Below, in pieces: positions 53,785-62,418 of a DNA stretch of 64,000 bases (the first letter of the stretch is position 1; every line of letters starts with the position of its first letter). The notes under the pieces were generated by a model. It saw only the letters and a program-made list of their open reading frames with translations. It did not search any database and had not been told where the DNA came from. Source of the DNA: Bacillota bacterium (GTDB taxonomy: Bacteria; Bacillota; Clostridia; Peptostreptococcales; Acidaminobacteraceae); assembly GCA_025210655.1 (NCBI GenBank), contig JAOARG010000054.1, positions 1 through 64,000 of the forward strand, given 5' to 3'. The position numbers and the translations under genes are program-made.

Positions 53785-53817
53785 CACCCTCATCAATATT
53801 TTATGCTATTATAAAAA
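53785..53817 (+). promoter_or_regulatory. Probable promoter of the dCMP deaminase gene
   Basis: TTTACA, 17 bases, then TGCTATTATAA resembles a sigma-A promoter ending a few bases before the AAGGAGG site. It is the only rightward promoter needed in this window. Confidence 0.45.
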
Positions 53818-53831
53818 AGGAGGTGGCAATT

Positions 53832-54320
53832 GTGGAAAGGATCGATAAGACTAATTATTATTTAGACATCGCGGAAGTTGTTCTAGAAAGGGGCACATGT
53901 CTTAGAAGAAATTATGGGGCTGTAATAGTTAATGATGATGAAATTCTATCTACTGGGTACACAGGGGCACCTAGAAGTAGAAAAAACTGTTCAGATATCG
54001 GAGTATGTATGAGAGAAGAATTAAATATTCCAAGGGGCGAGAGATATGAGAAATGTCGTTCTGTTCATGCCGAAGCAAACGCTCTTCTTGCTACTGCTAG
54101 AAGAGACATGATCGGATCTACTCTTTATCTTGTAGGTAAAGAAATGAAGGACAAGACTTATGTAGAGAATCCATCTTCATGTTCTATGTGCAAAAAGCTT
54201 ATAATAAACAGCGGAATAGAAAGGGTAATAGTAAGACTGGATAAAACTACTTTCAAAGAATTTGAAGTATGTGATTGGATATATTATGATGATTCCCTTA
54301 CTCATGTGATGGGGTATTAA
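53832..54320 (+). CDS. dCMP deaminase-family protein
   Basis: A 162-residue zinc deaminase, converting dCMP to dUMP for thymidylate synthesis, related to ComEB. The start is GTG 53832 (ERIDKTNYYLDIAEVVLERG follows), eight bases after AAGGAGG; a GTG nine bases upstream lies within that site. SVHAEANALLATARR (about 76-90) holds the zinc His and catalytic Glu; NPSSCSMCKKLI supplies the paired zinc cysteines. It is the only plus-strand gene in the window and converges on upp across a shared terminator. Its place beside upp and tdk makes a pyrimidine-salvage group. Confidence 0.92.
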   Translation: MERIDKTNYYLDIAEVVLERGTCLRRNYGAVIVNDDEILSTGYTGAPRSRKNCSDIGVCMREELNIPRGERYEKCRSVHAEANALLATARRDMIGSTLYLVGKEMKDKTYVENPSSCSMCKKLIINSGIERVIVRLDKTTFKEFEVCDWIYYDDSLTHVMGY

Positions 54321-54360
54321 AAGATAAAAACCGACCAAAATTTGGTCGGTTAATTTTTTA
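54321..54360. terminator. Shared bidirectional terminator (dCMP deaminase / upp)
   Basis: AACCGACCAAA / TTTGGTCGGTT (54329-54351) has an A-tract on its left and TAATTTTTT on its right, serving both convergent genes. Confidence 0.92.
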
Positions 54361-54990
54361 TTATTTAGTTCCGTATAATCTATCTCCAGCATCACCAAGA
54401 CCTGGCTCAATGTATGCGTGTGAGTTCAATTTCTCATCTATTGAACCGATATAAATATCAACATCAGGATGCTCATCATGAAGAGCTTTGATTCCTTCTG
54501 GACAACCAATTAGACACACAAACTTGATATTTGTAGCTCCCTTTTCTTTGATAAATCTAATTGCTGCTCTTGCAGAACCACCTGTTGCTAACATTGGATC
54601 TACTACTAATAATTCTCTTTCATTTACATCAGTAGGAACCTTGCAGTAGTACTCAACTGGCTCTAATGTTTCAGGATCTCTATAAAGACCTACGTGACCT
54701 ACTTTCGCAGCTGGAAGAAGACTTAAAAATCCATCAACCATACCAAGACCAGCTCTAAGAATAGGAACGATTCCTAACTTTCTACCAGCTAAAACTTTTG
54801 ATGTAGCTTTACATACTGGAGTTTCAATCTCAATATCTTCAAGAGGCAAATGTCTTGTAACCTCATATCCCATAAGCATAGATACTTCTTTAACTAACTC
54901 TCTGAATTCTTTTGAACCAGTGTCCTTACTTCTAATTAATGTCAATTTGTGTTGGATTAACGGATGATCCATTTCAAATACTTTACGCAT
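54361..54990 (-). CDS. upp: Uracil phosphoribosyltransferase
   Basis: A 209-residue salvage enzyme making UMP from uracil and PRPP. The PRPP loop [19 protein letters not shown] (about 129-147) and the uracil-binding C-terminal [17 protein letters not shown] are intact. [20 protein letters not shown] (about 75-94) is another conserved block. Length is normal. In Bacillus it also sits between the rpiB (ywlF) region and mnaA/atp. Confidence 0.98.
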   Translation of the reverse strand: MRKVFEMDHPLIQHKLTLIRSKDTGSKEFRELVKEVSMLMGYEVTRHLPLEDIEIETPVCKATSKVLAGRKLGIVPILRAGLGMVDGFLSLLPAAKVGHVGLYRDPETLEPVEYYCKVPTDVNERELLVVDPMLATGGSARAAIRFIKEKGATNIKFVCLIGCPEGIKALHDEHPDVDIYIGSIDEKLNSHAYIEPGLGDAGDRLYGTK

Positions 54991-55105
54991 AAAAAAATTC
55001 CCCCTTGATAATAATATACTTCCTAATTCCGAATTTCGGAATAAACCTAAACTATAAATTCATATTAAAAATATGCAAAAAAATAATTGAAGAAAACTTT
55101 AAAAA

Positions 55106-55555
55106 TTACTTAAAGTTTTTATCTTCAATCTCTTTAATAATATTAACACGTCTTTCGTGTCTACCGCCTTCAAATTCGGTCTTCAAAAAAACGTCAACTA
55201 TTTTCGTCGCAAGTCCTAAACCAACAACTCGTTCACCAAAACCAATCATATTCGCATTATTATGTGCCCTAGCCATTTCAGCACTGAATGTATCAGATAC
55301 CATAGCACATCTTATACCCTTAACCTTATTTGCTGCAATTGAGATACCAATTCCAGTACCACAAATTACGATACCTCTATCATAATTTCCAGTTGAAACT
55401 TCCTCAGCAACCTTTAGACCAAAATCAGGATAATCAACAGAACTTCCATCATTAGTACCAACGTCTACAACTTCATGTCCTTGTTCTTCAAGGTGACTTA
55501 TAATTTGCTTTTTTAAACTTAAACCAGCATGATCACTACCCATAACAATTTTCAT
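55106..55555 (-). CDS. rpiB: Ribose-5-phosphate isomerase B
   Basis: A 149-residue RpiB: MKIVMGSDHAGLSLKKQIIS with the Asp-His pair, VVDVGTNDGSSVDYPDFGLK, GIVICGTGIGISIAANKVKG with the active-site Cys, and MARAHNNANMIGFGERVVG. It interconverts ribose 5-phosphate and ribulose 5-phosphate. It has an AGGTG ribosome site before ATG 55555 and lies 115 bases upstream of upp. Confidence 0.95.
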   Translation of the reverse strand: MKIVMGSDHAGLSLKKQIISHLEEQGHEVVDVGTNDGSSVDYPDFGLKVAEEVSTGNYDRGIVICGTGIGISIAANKVKGIRCAMVSDTFSAEMARAHNNANMIGFGERVVGLGLATKIVDVFLKTEFEGGRHERRVNIIKEIEDKNFK

Positions 55556-55755
55556 AAAAATTCACCTCCAAAATACGAATAACAACAATATGAAAACATA
55601 AATATTTCGCGTCCTCATAAATCCTCTAGATATTATAAACTGTAATTTTGAAAAATTCAAGTAAAAAATTCTTTTTTCTTAGAATTTTTTTGGTGGTTTA
55701 TTTGCAAGATGCAAATGGTGGTTTTTTTCTACTGGTGTAGAAAAGCAGTTGGGTA

Positions 55756-55840
55756 GGTGGGGAAAGGGGGAATCGCACAAGACTTTGTTTGTGCTAGGGG
55801 AATTACTTTTGCATTGCAAAAACAGCGGAAAAGGAAGTGA
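55756..55840 (+). repeat. GGGGAATC two-hairpin unit B5
   Basis: GTGGGGAAAGGGGGAATCG, hairpin CACAA..TTGTG, CTAGGGGAATT, hairpin TTTTTGCA-TTGCAAAAA-like (CTTTTGCATTGCAAAAA), CGGAAAAGGAAG. The backbone matches B1-B4. A reduced inverted unit follows at 56296-56360. Confidence 0.7.
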
Positions 55841-55954
55841 TATAGGGTATTTTTTAGAGCCTAACCACAACCTGAAATCGGGGGCTCTCTTAGAAGATTC
55901 AGCTAATCTCGTGGCCTGATTTCACTTTTAAAATTTTTTTGCCTACTTAGGGGC

Positions 55955-56003
55955 TAAATAAACTCTCTATAATAGTCATTCACTCATGAGAGAATCCGAT
56001 TTT
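55955..56003. repeat. AAAATCAACTCTC-type hairpin element C3
   Basis: CTAAATAAACTCTC pairs with GAGAGAATCCGATTTTTG around a loop with ATAGTCATT, the same layout as at 13.89 and 53.69 kb. Confidence 0.6.
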
Positions 56004-56295
56004 TGTTTCAGATCTAACCACAATCTGAAATTGGTGGGGAGCACTCGAAGGAGATTCGACTGCTATGGTGGACTAATTTGCTTCTGAAGATGATGTTTTT
56101 GCTAATTTTAGGGCGAAATCAACTCTCTATGGAAGTCGAAATTCTAGGCGAGAACCATTAACAAAACATTATAAATTGTAAATTCTTTATATATATATTA
56201 CTATGATTTAAATAATTATGAAATCAACATATTTACACAAAAAATCAACTATATGTTATAATCTTTCGTCTTGAGAGTCAGATTTTTGTGATCTT

Positions 56296-56360
56296 CTCTC
56301 AGTTCTTTTCCCTTTCCCCTCTTCCCCTTCAAAGTCTCAACTTTGAAATTCTCCTTTTTA
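56296..56360 (-). repeat. Reduced GGGGAATC unit B6
   Basis: On the minus strand: AAAGGAGAATTTCAAAG, GACTTTGAA, then GGGGAAGAGGGGAAAGG. Only one of the two hairpins remains (TTCAAAG..CTTTGAA). It is the inverse partner of B5 about 500 bases away. Confidence 0.55.
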
Positions 56361-56369
56361 CAAAAAATA

Positions 56370-56409
56370 AAGTATCCCTATAAAATCTATAGATTTTATA
56401 GGGATACTT
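56370..56409. terminator. Perfect 40-base palindrome after tsaC
   Basis: The arms AAGTATCCCTATAAAATCTA and its exact complement meet without a loop. T/A-rich flanks could make it a terminator for tsaC on the minus strand. Complete symmetry over 40 bases is unusual. Confidence 0.75.
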
Positions 56410-56484
56410 AAAAACAAAAATATTATTTTGCCTTGGTAAAATTTCTTGTCCATACTTTCAAAGAAAGAGCACCAGTCATCTCTT

Positions 56485-56518
56485 CCGAACTACTACCTAC
56501 GAACCACGAACTACGGAA
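56485..56518 (-). repeat. Single heptad arm A7
   Basis: TCCGAACTACTACCTACGAA then CCACGAACTACGGA, right-arm orientation, ends three bases before the tsaC stop codon. Confidence 0.65.
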
Positions 56519-56521
56519 ATT

Positions 56522-57568
56522 CTAAAAAATTCTATATCCACAAGCCTTCTTAAGTCTATTCATTATCGCAAGTCCAATACCAACATTCTCAAAACTCTCA
56601 CAAAGAATATACTCTACAGACGTATCATCAAATTCCCTAAGAGCCTTAAAAAGATTCGAAGCAATTTCATCCATGTTGTTAATAGATCCTAGAGAAATAA
56701 TATTATCACAAGCGTATTTCTCAACATTTTCATCAACTGTCAAAACTCCGACTGAATGACCGGAAGAACGAAGGTCATTTAGCAGTTCTTTTATCTTAAT
56801 CACCTGCTCTTCTCTTGTCCCCGTAGCAAGTCTTGCCTCTGCTTTTGGTGCATAATGGGTATATTTCATACCAGGACTTTTAGGTTTATTATCTTCACTA
56901 TACTCACTGTTTAGTGCCTTATCGATTTGAACTTGGCCAATAACTTTTTCCAGTTCTTCTTTACTTATCCCTCCAGGACGAAGTATCATAGGATATTTCC
57001 CAGTAAGATCAACAACAGTTGATTCCAAGCCTATAACTGCATCTTCACCTACTACTATTGCCTCAACCCTACCAGTCAAATCTCTTATTACGTGTTCTCC
57101 ATTAGTTGGAGATGGTTTTCCAGAAAGATTTGCACTTGGGGCAGCAATTGGTTTACCGCAGTATTCAATAATATCCCTTGCAATCTTATCCGAAGGAAAT
57201 CTTATGGCTATTGTTTGAAGTCCAGCAGTTACAGTTTCAGAAACTTCCTTTTTCTTCTTCAATATAAATGTTATAGGTCCCGGCCAAAAAGCATCCATAA
57301 GTTTTTTTGCAGCATCTCCAACTTCCTCAACTAATTCATCCAGCATTTCTAAATTAGAAATATGTACAATTAAAGGATTATCAGAGGGTCTCCCCTTAGC
57401 CTTAAAAATTCCTTTCACAGCTTCCACGTCAAGTGCATTGGCCCCCAAACCATATACAGTCTCAGTTGGAAAAGCAACAACTCCACTAGATTTAATTATC
57501 TCACATATATTATCCAAGTCTTCTTTTTCAAGACTGTTGTTTTTTACTTTAAATATTACCGTATTCAA
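56522..57568 (-). CDS. tsaC: L-threonylcarbamoyladenylate synthase (Sua5/YwlC)
   Basis: A 348-residue enzyme making threonylcarbamoyl-AMP for the t6A37 tRNA modification. The YrdC domain (about 10-205) has SSGVVAFPTETVYGLGANAL, KAKGRPSDNPLIVHISNL (the KGRP-type KxR/SxN motif) and AIRFPSDKIARDII, IAAPSANLSGKPSPT. A C-terminal Sua5 domain (about 225-348) follows the SPGMKYTHYAPKAE linker. The long form is the usual one in Firmicutes. It corresponds to ywlC in Bacillus and lies in the ancestral order before rpiB. Confidence 0.96.
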   Translation of the reverse strand: MNTVIFKVKNNSLEKEDLDNICEIIKSSGVVAFPTETVYGLGANALDVEAVKGIFKAKGRPSDNPLIVHISNLEMLDELVEEVGDAAKKLMDAFWPGPITFILKKKKEVSETVTAGLQTIAIRFPSDKIARDIIEYCGKPIAAPSANLSGKPSPTNGEHVIRDLTGRVEAIVVGEDAVIGLESTVVDLTGKYPMILRPGGISKEELEKVIGQVQIDKALNSEYSEDNKPKSPGMKYTHYAPKAEARLATGTREEQVIKIKELLNDLRSSGHSVGVLTVDENVEKYACDNIISLGSINNMDEIASNLFKALREFDDTSVEYILCESFENVGIGLAIMNRLKKACGYRIF

Positions 57569-57674
57569 AATATCCTCCTTGATTGCCTAAAGTAGCCTAA
57601 TACTACTTTGGTCGTGCCTAATTTTGCCTTTGGCAATTAGCCTAAAATTGTAAGCATAGAATCTTCCTTGTATT

Positions 57675-57707
57675 TCCGACCTACCACCTACGAACTACGA
57701 GCTGCGG
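57675..57707 (-). repeat. Heptad arm A8 running into the antiporter gene
   Basis: TCCGACCTACCACCTACGAA then CTACGAGCTGCGG overlaps the last codons of the antiporter: the Ala-Arg-Ser-Ser-stop end is written in heptad sequence. Confidence 0.68.
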
Positions 57708-58848
57708 CTTTTTTCCCCTTAAATGCCGCCTTAAGCATAGATGGTGTAACCAGTGTAGTGATAAGTACAGTTAATATTACCGCTGCAAGTTCTTTCTCTC
57801 CTATTAGATTGAGTTTTAATCCTAAGTTGGCAATAATAATCGCAACCTCAGCCCTTGGAACCATTCCTATACCTATTTGAAGGGATGCTTTATTATTAAA
57901 TCCTGTAAGTTTGGCCCCAAGACCAGAACCAACAATTTTACCTAAAACAGCCAACACAAGGAATACACTTCCTATGCCTATTGCTAAAAATGCCGATCCT
58001 AATTCTACGCCCATCCCTATACCTACAAAAAATACCGGTGTAAATAAGAGACCAGAAATAGAACTTATATCATGGGCAATTTTATGTCTAAATGAGGTCA
58101 TCGAAAATACTACACCTGAAAAATAAGCCCCTGTAATTGCTGCAACCCCTAGTTCTTCTGAAGAGAATGCCAAAAGAAAACAGCCAATAATTGCATAGCT
58201 CACTATCTTATCATCAAGATTTCCCGAACCAACAAATCGCTTTACAAGTTTTATAATCACATATCCTACTGCAAATGTCAAAATAAAAAATGATACTATT
58301 TTAAGAAGTACAAATATCAAATTACTTCCTTCTCCTGGCTTAAATATACCTACCACAAGTGTAAGAAGTATAATACCTACTATATCATCAATAATGGCCG
58401 CACCAAGTATTCCAATTCCCTGTCTAGAGTTAAGCTTGCCCATCTCACGAAGTGTTTGTACAGATATACTAACACTTGTAGCCGTAGAAACTATCCCCAT
58501 AAACACACTTAACTGAATATCCTTGGTGAATAAATAAATACCCGACACAACAAAAAGAAGTGGAAATACAACTCCACCTATGGCTATAGTTGCAGAGGAT
58601 CCTCCTGAAGCTTTTAGTTCATCAACATCAGTCTCAAGACCAGCGATAAACATCAAAAAAATTACTCCCAGTTCCCCCATAACTTCAATTATCTCAGTTT
58701 TTTCAACAATACCAAGACCTAAAATCACACCTGCTACTATTTGCCCCAACACAGCAGGTTGATTGAACTTCTTGCTAACAATTCCCCCAAGGTTAGCAGC
58801 CAATAATACAATCCCGATATCAAGTAAATAACTTAAACTAGACTCCAC
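57688..58848 (-). CDS. CPA2-family cation:proton antiporter
   Basis: A 386-residue membrane protein of about twelve helices with the Kef/NapA/GerN antiporter fold. GIVLLAANLGGIVSKKFNQP at the N-terminus, GQIVAGVILGLGIVEK, the two-Asp segment ILGAAIIDDIVGIILLTLVV (about 148-167) that binds the cation, and AAITGAYFSGVVFSMTSFRH follow the family order. There is no TrkA-N domain, so it is the short type. It would exchange Na+ or K+ for H+, which is relevant for an organism with a Na+ ATP synthase. It occupies the place near tsaC where relatives carry spoIIR. Confidence 0.88.
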   Translation of the reverse strand: MESSLSYLLDIGIVLLAANLGGIVSKKFNQPAVLGQIVAGVILGLGIVEKTEIIEVMGELGVIFLMFIAGLETDVDELKASGGSSATIAIGGVVFPLLFVVSGIYLFTKDIQLSVFMGIVSTATSVSISVQTLREMGKLNSRQGIGILGAAIIDDIVGIILLTLVVGIFKPGEGSNLIFVLLKIVSFFILTFAVGYVIIKLVKRFVGSGNLDDKIVSYAIIGCFLLAFSSEELGVAAITGAYFSGVVFSMTSFRHKIAHDISSISGLLFTPVFFVGIGMGVELGSAFLAIGIGSVFLVLAVLGKIVGSGLGAKLTGFNNKASLQIGIGMVPRAEVAIIIANLGLKLNLIGEKELAAVILTVLITTLVTPSMLKAAFKGKKAAARSS

Positions 58849-59061
58849 AACAATTCCCCCTTACATGATATTTTGTAAGGTCACTTTCACAAATCTACAA
58901 GAAAAAAAATCAACAAATCCACCTTCTTATGAAATGAACTTTTTTCTGTCCAAATCTTCAGTCTATTCTATAATATTTAGTATACTCCTATAATAATGTT
59001 AATTCAAGGATGCTAGGAGGATGCTGTATGTATAGTTTACCCAAAATTAAGTAGAAAATTC

Positions 59062-59402
59062 ATGATCAGTTATCTATACTACTTTTCTTGAGAAAAGCTG
59101 ATTAGTATTCCTTTCAGTCATGAATAGTGCTACGCGAGTAGTACAAAAGTTAATACTTGCTTTTATGAGTAGAGATTGATAAATCAATCAGCATTGAAAT
59201 TTTACCAAAGTAAAATAATATTTAATATTTTAAGATCTCATTATAATCTAAGTTTGCGATTGCAAACTATCACAGCTGATTGCAACGCAATCTCTACTCG
59301 ATGGGGCAGGAACGAATCTCCAGCACTACCCGCGAGCAAGGCGAACACTATTCGTGATAGCAAAGAACATTATTCAGCTTTTCCAAAAGAAAAGTAGTAT
59401 TC
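59062..59402. repeat. Palindromic CTACTC/GCTGA multi-hairpin element F2
   Basis: The left half repeats, in inverse order, the blocks of the 53.5 kb element (ATACTAC, TTTTCTTGAGAAAA, GCTGA, CATGAATAGTG, GAGTAGTACAAAAG, TGAGTAGAGA, TTGATAAATCAA, TCAGCATTGAAA, TTTTACCAAAGTAAAA). The right half returns in the other sense (GCTGATTG-CAACG-CAATCTCTACTC, ACTACCCGCGAG, ACTATTCGTGA, TTCAGC, TTTTCC..GAAAA, GTAGTAT). Confidence 0.75.
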
Positions 59403-59407
59403 ATAAT

Positions 59408-59445
59408 AAAAATAAGGAGCAAGTCATTTAAGACTGCCCCTTAAT
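59408..59445 (-). terminator. Intrinsic terminator of prfA
   Basis: On the minus strand AAGGGGCAGTC, TTAAAT, GACTTGCTCCTT forms a stem with one bulge and then ATTTTTATT. It begins a few bases after the prfA stop. Confidence 0.82.
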
Positions 59446-59448
59446 CAT

Positions 59449-60522
59449 TTATTGTTCGATCTCTTTAAGACTTTCCGCCTGATAATGAGTAATCAAAGCA
59501 TCAATCATCTCATCAATATTTCCATTCATAAATGAATCAAGCTTATAAAGTGTGATTGGAATTCTATGGTCAGTTATTCTACCTTGTGGGAAGTTATATG
59601 TTCTTATCTTATCACTTCTATCTCCACTACCTACTTGTGCTTTTCTATCTGCTGCTATTTCTGCATTTTGCTCAGCAAGCATCTTATCATATAATCTAGC
59701 TTTTAGGATTTTCATCGCCTTATCCTTGTTCTTAAGCTGCGATTTTTCATCCTGACAAGAAACTACAAGTCCAGTCGGAAGGTGAGTAAGTCTTACCGCA
59801 GAGTCAGTTGTATTTACCGACTGACCACCGTTACCTGATGATCTAAACACATCTACCCTTACATCATTTTGATTGATTTCAATCTCAACATCATCAACTT
59901 CTGGAAGTACAGCAACTGTAGCCGTCGAAGTATGAATTCTTCCACCAGACTCTGTTTGAGGAACTCTTTGAACCCTGTGAACTCCACTTTCAAACTTCAT
60001 CTTCGAGTATGCACCACTACCTTTTATAAGCACAACACCCTCTTTTAATCCACCAACGCCAGTTTCCGTGATTGACATAATCTCACACTTCCATCTCTTC
60101 TCTTCAGCATATCTAATATACATTCTTAGAAGTTCATTGGCAAATAATCCAGCTTCATCTCCACCAGCACCAGCCCTGATTTCAACATAAACATTCTTAT
60201 CATCATTAGGATCCTTTGGAATAAGAAGAATCTTTAATTCATCAACCATAGAATCAAATCCATCTTCTAATTCAGAAAGCTCCATCTTTGCAAGCTCTCT
60301 CATTTCCTCATCTTTTTCAGTAGTAAGAATTTCTTTAGCTTCTTCTATTCTCGACTTTGCTTCCTTGTACTCCTTATACTTGTTAACAATAGGAGTAAGG
60401 TCAGCATGCTCTCTCATTAACTTTTGCCAAACTTTCTGATCTGAAATTACCTCAGGATCAGATATCTTTTCGCTTAAATCATTGTATTTATCTTCGATAA
60501 AATCCAACTTATCAAACATCAT
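59449..60522 (-). CDS. prfA: Peptide chain release factor 1
   Basis: A 357-residue RF1, terminating at UAG/UAA. The codon-recognition PxT motif is [10 protein letters not shown] (Pro188-Thr190), and the catalytic GGQ is at 232-234 in [34 protein letters not shown] (about 111-130) is the family's conserved block. Either of two adjacent ATG codons could start it. It is encoded before prmC's product would methylate its GGQ Gln: the prmC gene lies 20 bases upstream. Confidence 0.98.
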   Translation of the reverse strand: MMFDKLDFIEDKYNDLSEKISDPEVISDQKVWQKLMREHADLTPIVNKYKEYKEAKSRIEEAKEILTTEKDEEMRELAKMELSELEDGFDSMVDELKILLIPKDPNDDKNVYVEIRAGAGGDEAGLFANELLRMYIRYAEEKRWKCEIMSITETGVGGLKEGVVLIKGSGAYSKMKFESGVHRVQRVPQTESGGRIHTSTATVAVLPEVDDVEIEINQNDVRVDVFRSSGNGGQSVNTTDSAVRLTHLPTGLVVSCQDEKSQLKNKDKAMKILKARLYDKMLAEQNAEIAADRKAQVGSGDRSDKIRTYNFPQGRITDHRIPITLYKLDSFMNGNIDEMIDALITHYQAESLKEIEQ

Positions 60523-60542
60523 TTCACCCCATCTATCATTTT

Positions 60543-61403
60543 TTATTCAACAGTTGTTGGGCGGTACCCTATAACAACCCTATCTAGTCCACTCAAATCT
60601 TTCACAATATCTATTTTATCAAAAAATCCGCTATCTTCCATGATTTTTTTAATATCTTCACCTTGATTATATCCACATTCAAAGGCCATTATTCCATCTT
60701 TTTTCAAAATTTCTGCCGTCAAATCTACAATTCGCCAGTAAAAGTCTAAACCATCAACACCACCGTAAAGGGCGTTATATGGCTCATAATCAATCACATT
60801 GGACTTTAACTCATCCATCTCAGCTTTAGGAATATAAGGTGGATTTGATACGACTATATCATAGACATCAAGTCTAGATAAAACATCTTCATCAAAAATA
60901 TCAATATTAATAAACTTAGTCCTTTCTGCCACACCTAAATTAATTGAATTTCTCTTAGCTACCTGAATTGCACTATCTGAAATATCTACAGAATCCACAA
61001 GACTTTCTTCTACCAACTTTGCAAGACTTATGGTTATTGCACCACTTCCAGTTCCAATATCAAGTATTCTCGAGCCCTTCTTAGCACTTTTAAGAATTTC
61101 TTCAACCAATATTTCCGTATCCGCTCTAGGAATAAGAACATTTGAATCTACATAAAAATCAAAACCCATAAATTCTTGAGAATTTATTATATATTGAACT
61201 GGTTCAGATTCTTTTCTTCTGGCAATATAATCCTTAAACTTCATAAGGAGATTCTCATCTATCTCCTCTGAAGGGTTTAAGATCATATATACTTTATCAT
61301 AATTCGTTACATCACAAAGGAGTATTTGACTATCAAGTTGTGGAGTATCTGATACACCATGAAGTTCCTTCGATCCATACTCTAAAAGTTCCCTTAATGT
61401 CAT
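60543..61403 (-). CDS. prmC: Release factor glutamine methyltransferase PrmC
   Basis: A 286-residue SAM-dependent enzyme that methylates the GGQ glutamine of release factors. [20 protein letters not shown] (about 114-133) is the SAM motif, and [17 protein letters not shown] (about 187-203) contains the catalytic NPPY. An N-terminal helical domain (about 1-90) recognises the factor. Its ATG overlaps the upstream DUF1385 gene stop (ATGA), so translation is coupled. prfA follows 20 bases later. Confidence 0.96.
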   Translation of the reverse strand: MTLRELLEYGSKELHGVSDTPQLDSQILLCDVTNYDKVYMILNPSEEIDENLLMKFKDYIARRKESEPVQYIINSQEFMGFDFYVDSNVLIPRADTEILVEEILKSAKKGSRILDIGTGSGAITISLAKLVEESLVDSVDISDSAIQVAKRNSINLGVAERTKFINIDIFDEDVLSRLDVYDIVVSNPPYIPKAEMDELKSNVIDYEPYNALYGGVDGLDFYWRIVDLTAEILKKDGIMAFECGYNQGEDIKKIMEDSGFFDKIDIVKDLSGLDRVVIGYRPTTVE

Positions 61404-62341
61404 TTTACCAACACGTCACTTTCATCTTCAATAGCATGTTTAAGAGCTGCAATTGCAACCTCAAGTTGCTTATCATCTGGCTCATTAGTTGTAAGCTTTT
61501 GCATCATCATACCGGGCTTTGAAATAATTTTTGCAAATGAACTATTCCCTTTACCAGTCCACTTAAGCACCTCAAATGATACCCCAGCAACAACTGGAAG
61601 AAGTACTATTTTCCAAACAACTCTCATCACAGGGGATGTCCAACTTACAAAACTAAATATTGTAATACTTATTACTAAGACAATTAATAAAAATGATGTT
61701 CCACATCTAGGATGAAGTGTAGAAAATTCTCTACAATTTTCAACTGTTAGTTCTTTTCCTGACTCCAAACAATGTATTGTCTTATGCTCTGCACCATGAT
61801 ATTGAAATACCCTTTTCACATCATTCATTCTTGAAATAAGAAGAATATAAGCAACAAACAAAGCTATTTTAAGCACACCTTCAAATGCACTTAGATAAAT
61901 AGGGTTAGTTACCTTAGCCCTTAAAGTAGCTATAAGAAAAGTTGGTAAAAATGTAAATAAAAAAAGTGCCATTATTATTGCAAACAACATAGAAAAGAAA
62001 ACTAAAACATCATCTGTTTTTTCCTTAAATATTTTCTTTAAGAATAAATCAAACTTTGTTTCCTTTACCTCATCAGCTTCCTCGAAAAATTCAGCTGAAT
62101 ATGTCAAGGCCTTTATACCCACAACCATGGAACTAACTAGGGCATACATCCCTCTTATCAAAGGAAGTTTGAAAAAGCTAGATCCAACTTTTTTAACTGG
62201 ATCTTTCTTTAATACTATCTCCCCATCAGATTTTCTTACAGCAATTGCGATATTCGATTGTCCCCTCATCATTACGCCTTCTATAAGGGCTTGACCCCCA
62301 ACTGAAGCAAATTTCTTAGTCTTACAAATTCCTTCTGACAT
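61400..62341 (-). CDS. DUF1385 (YqhQ-like) membrane protein
   Basis: A 313-residue membrane protein with start ATG 62341, preferred over a TTG two codons upstream. VGGQALIEGVMMRGQSNIAI (about 15-34) is the diagnostic N-terminal signature. About five hydrophobic segments follow, with FQYHGAEHKTIHCLESGKEL and FSTLHPRCGTSFLLIVLVIS in the middle, both conserved and rich in His/Cys, suggesting metal binding. The function of the family is unknown. Its position before prmC-prfA and after tdk is common in Clostridia. Confidence 0.92.
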   Translation of the reverse strand: MSEGICKTKKFASVGGQALIEGVMMRGQSNIAIAVRKSDGEIVLKKDPVKKVGSSFFKLPLIRGMYALVSSMVVGIKALTYSAEFFEEADEVKETKFDLFLKKIFKEKTDDVLVFFSMLFAIIMALFLFTFLPTFLIATLRAKVTNPIYLSAFEGVLKIALFVAYILLISRMNDVKRVFQYHGAEHKTIHCLESGKELTVENCREFSTLHPRCGTSFLLIVLVISITIFSFVSWTSPVMRVVWKIVLLPVVAGVSFEVLKWTGKGNSSFAKIISKPGMMMQKLTTNEPDDKQLEVAIAALKHAIEDESDVLVK

Positions 62342-62418
62342 AATCAATCACTCTTTCCAATCATAGAATCTATAAAATGACCTGACAGTTTTTATCCAAC
62401 CAGGCCTAACTTACATAT

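Larger units (their letters stand above)
53229..53831. other. Divergent gap between tagO and dCMP deaminase genes
   Basis: About 600 bases between the divergent starts. It holds a hairpin AAAAGCTA..TAGCTTTT, one heptad arm (A6), a CTACTC/GCTGA fishbone unit (about 53490-53675), an AAAATCAACTCTC hairpin (53686-53738), and the deaminase promoter region. No protein gene is evident. Confidence 0.7.
55556..56521. other. Repeat-rich gene-free gap between rpiB and tsaC
   Basis: About 970 bases with no supportable gene; the apparent frame at 55679-55870 spans a repeat and is rejected. It holds B-type (55756-55840 and inverted 56296-56360) and C-type hairpin elements (55955-56003, 56108-56155, 56268-56300), further paired segments around 55860-56100, a perfect 40-base palindrome and a heptad arm. 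Confidence 0.7.
58849..59448. other. Gap between antiporter gene and prfA
   Basis: About 600 bases. The right two thirds is a palindromic multi-hairpin element (59062-59402). The left part is plain AT-rich DNA that should carry the antiporter promoter. No supportable gene is present. Confidence 0.7.

Noticed and set aside
55679-55870. A 63-codon minus-strand frame in the rpiB-tsaC gap.
   Set aside because: It covers a GGGGAATC repeat unit whose open frame is incidental; no ribosome site is visible.
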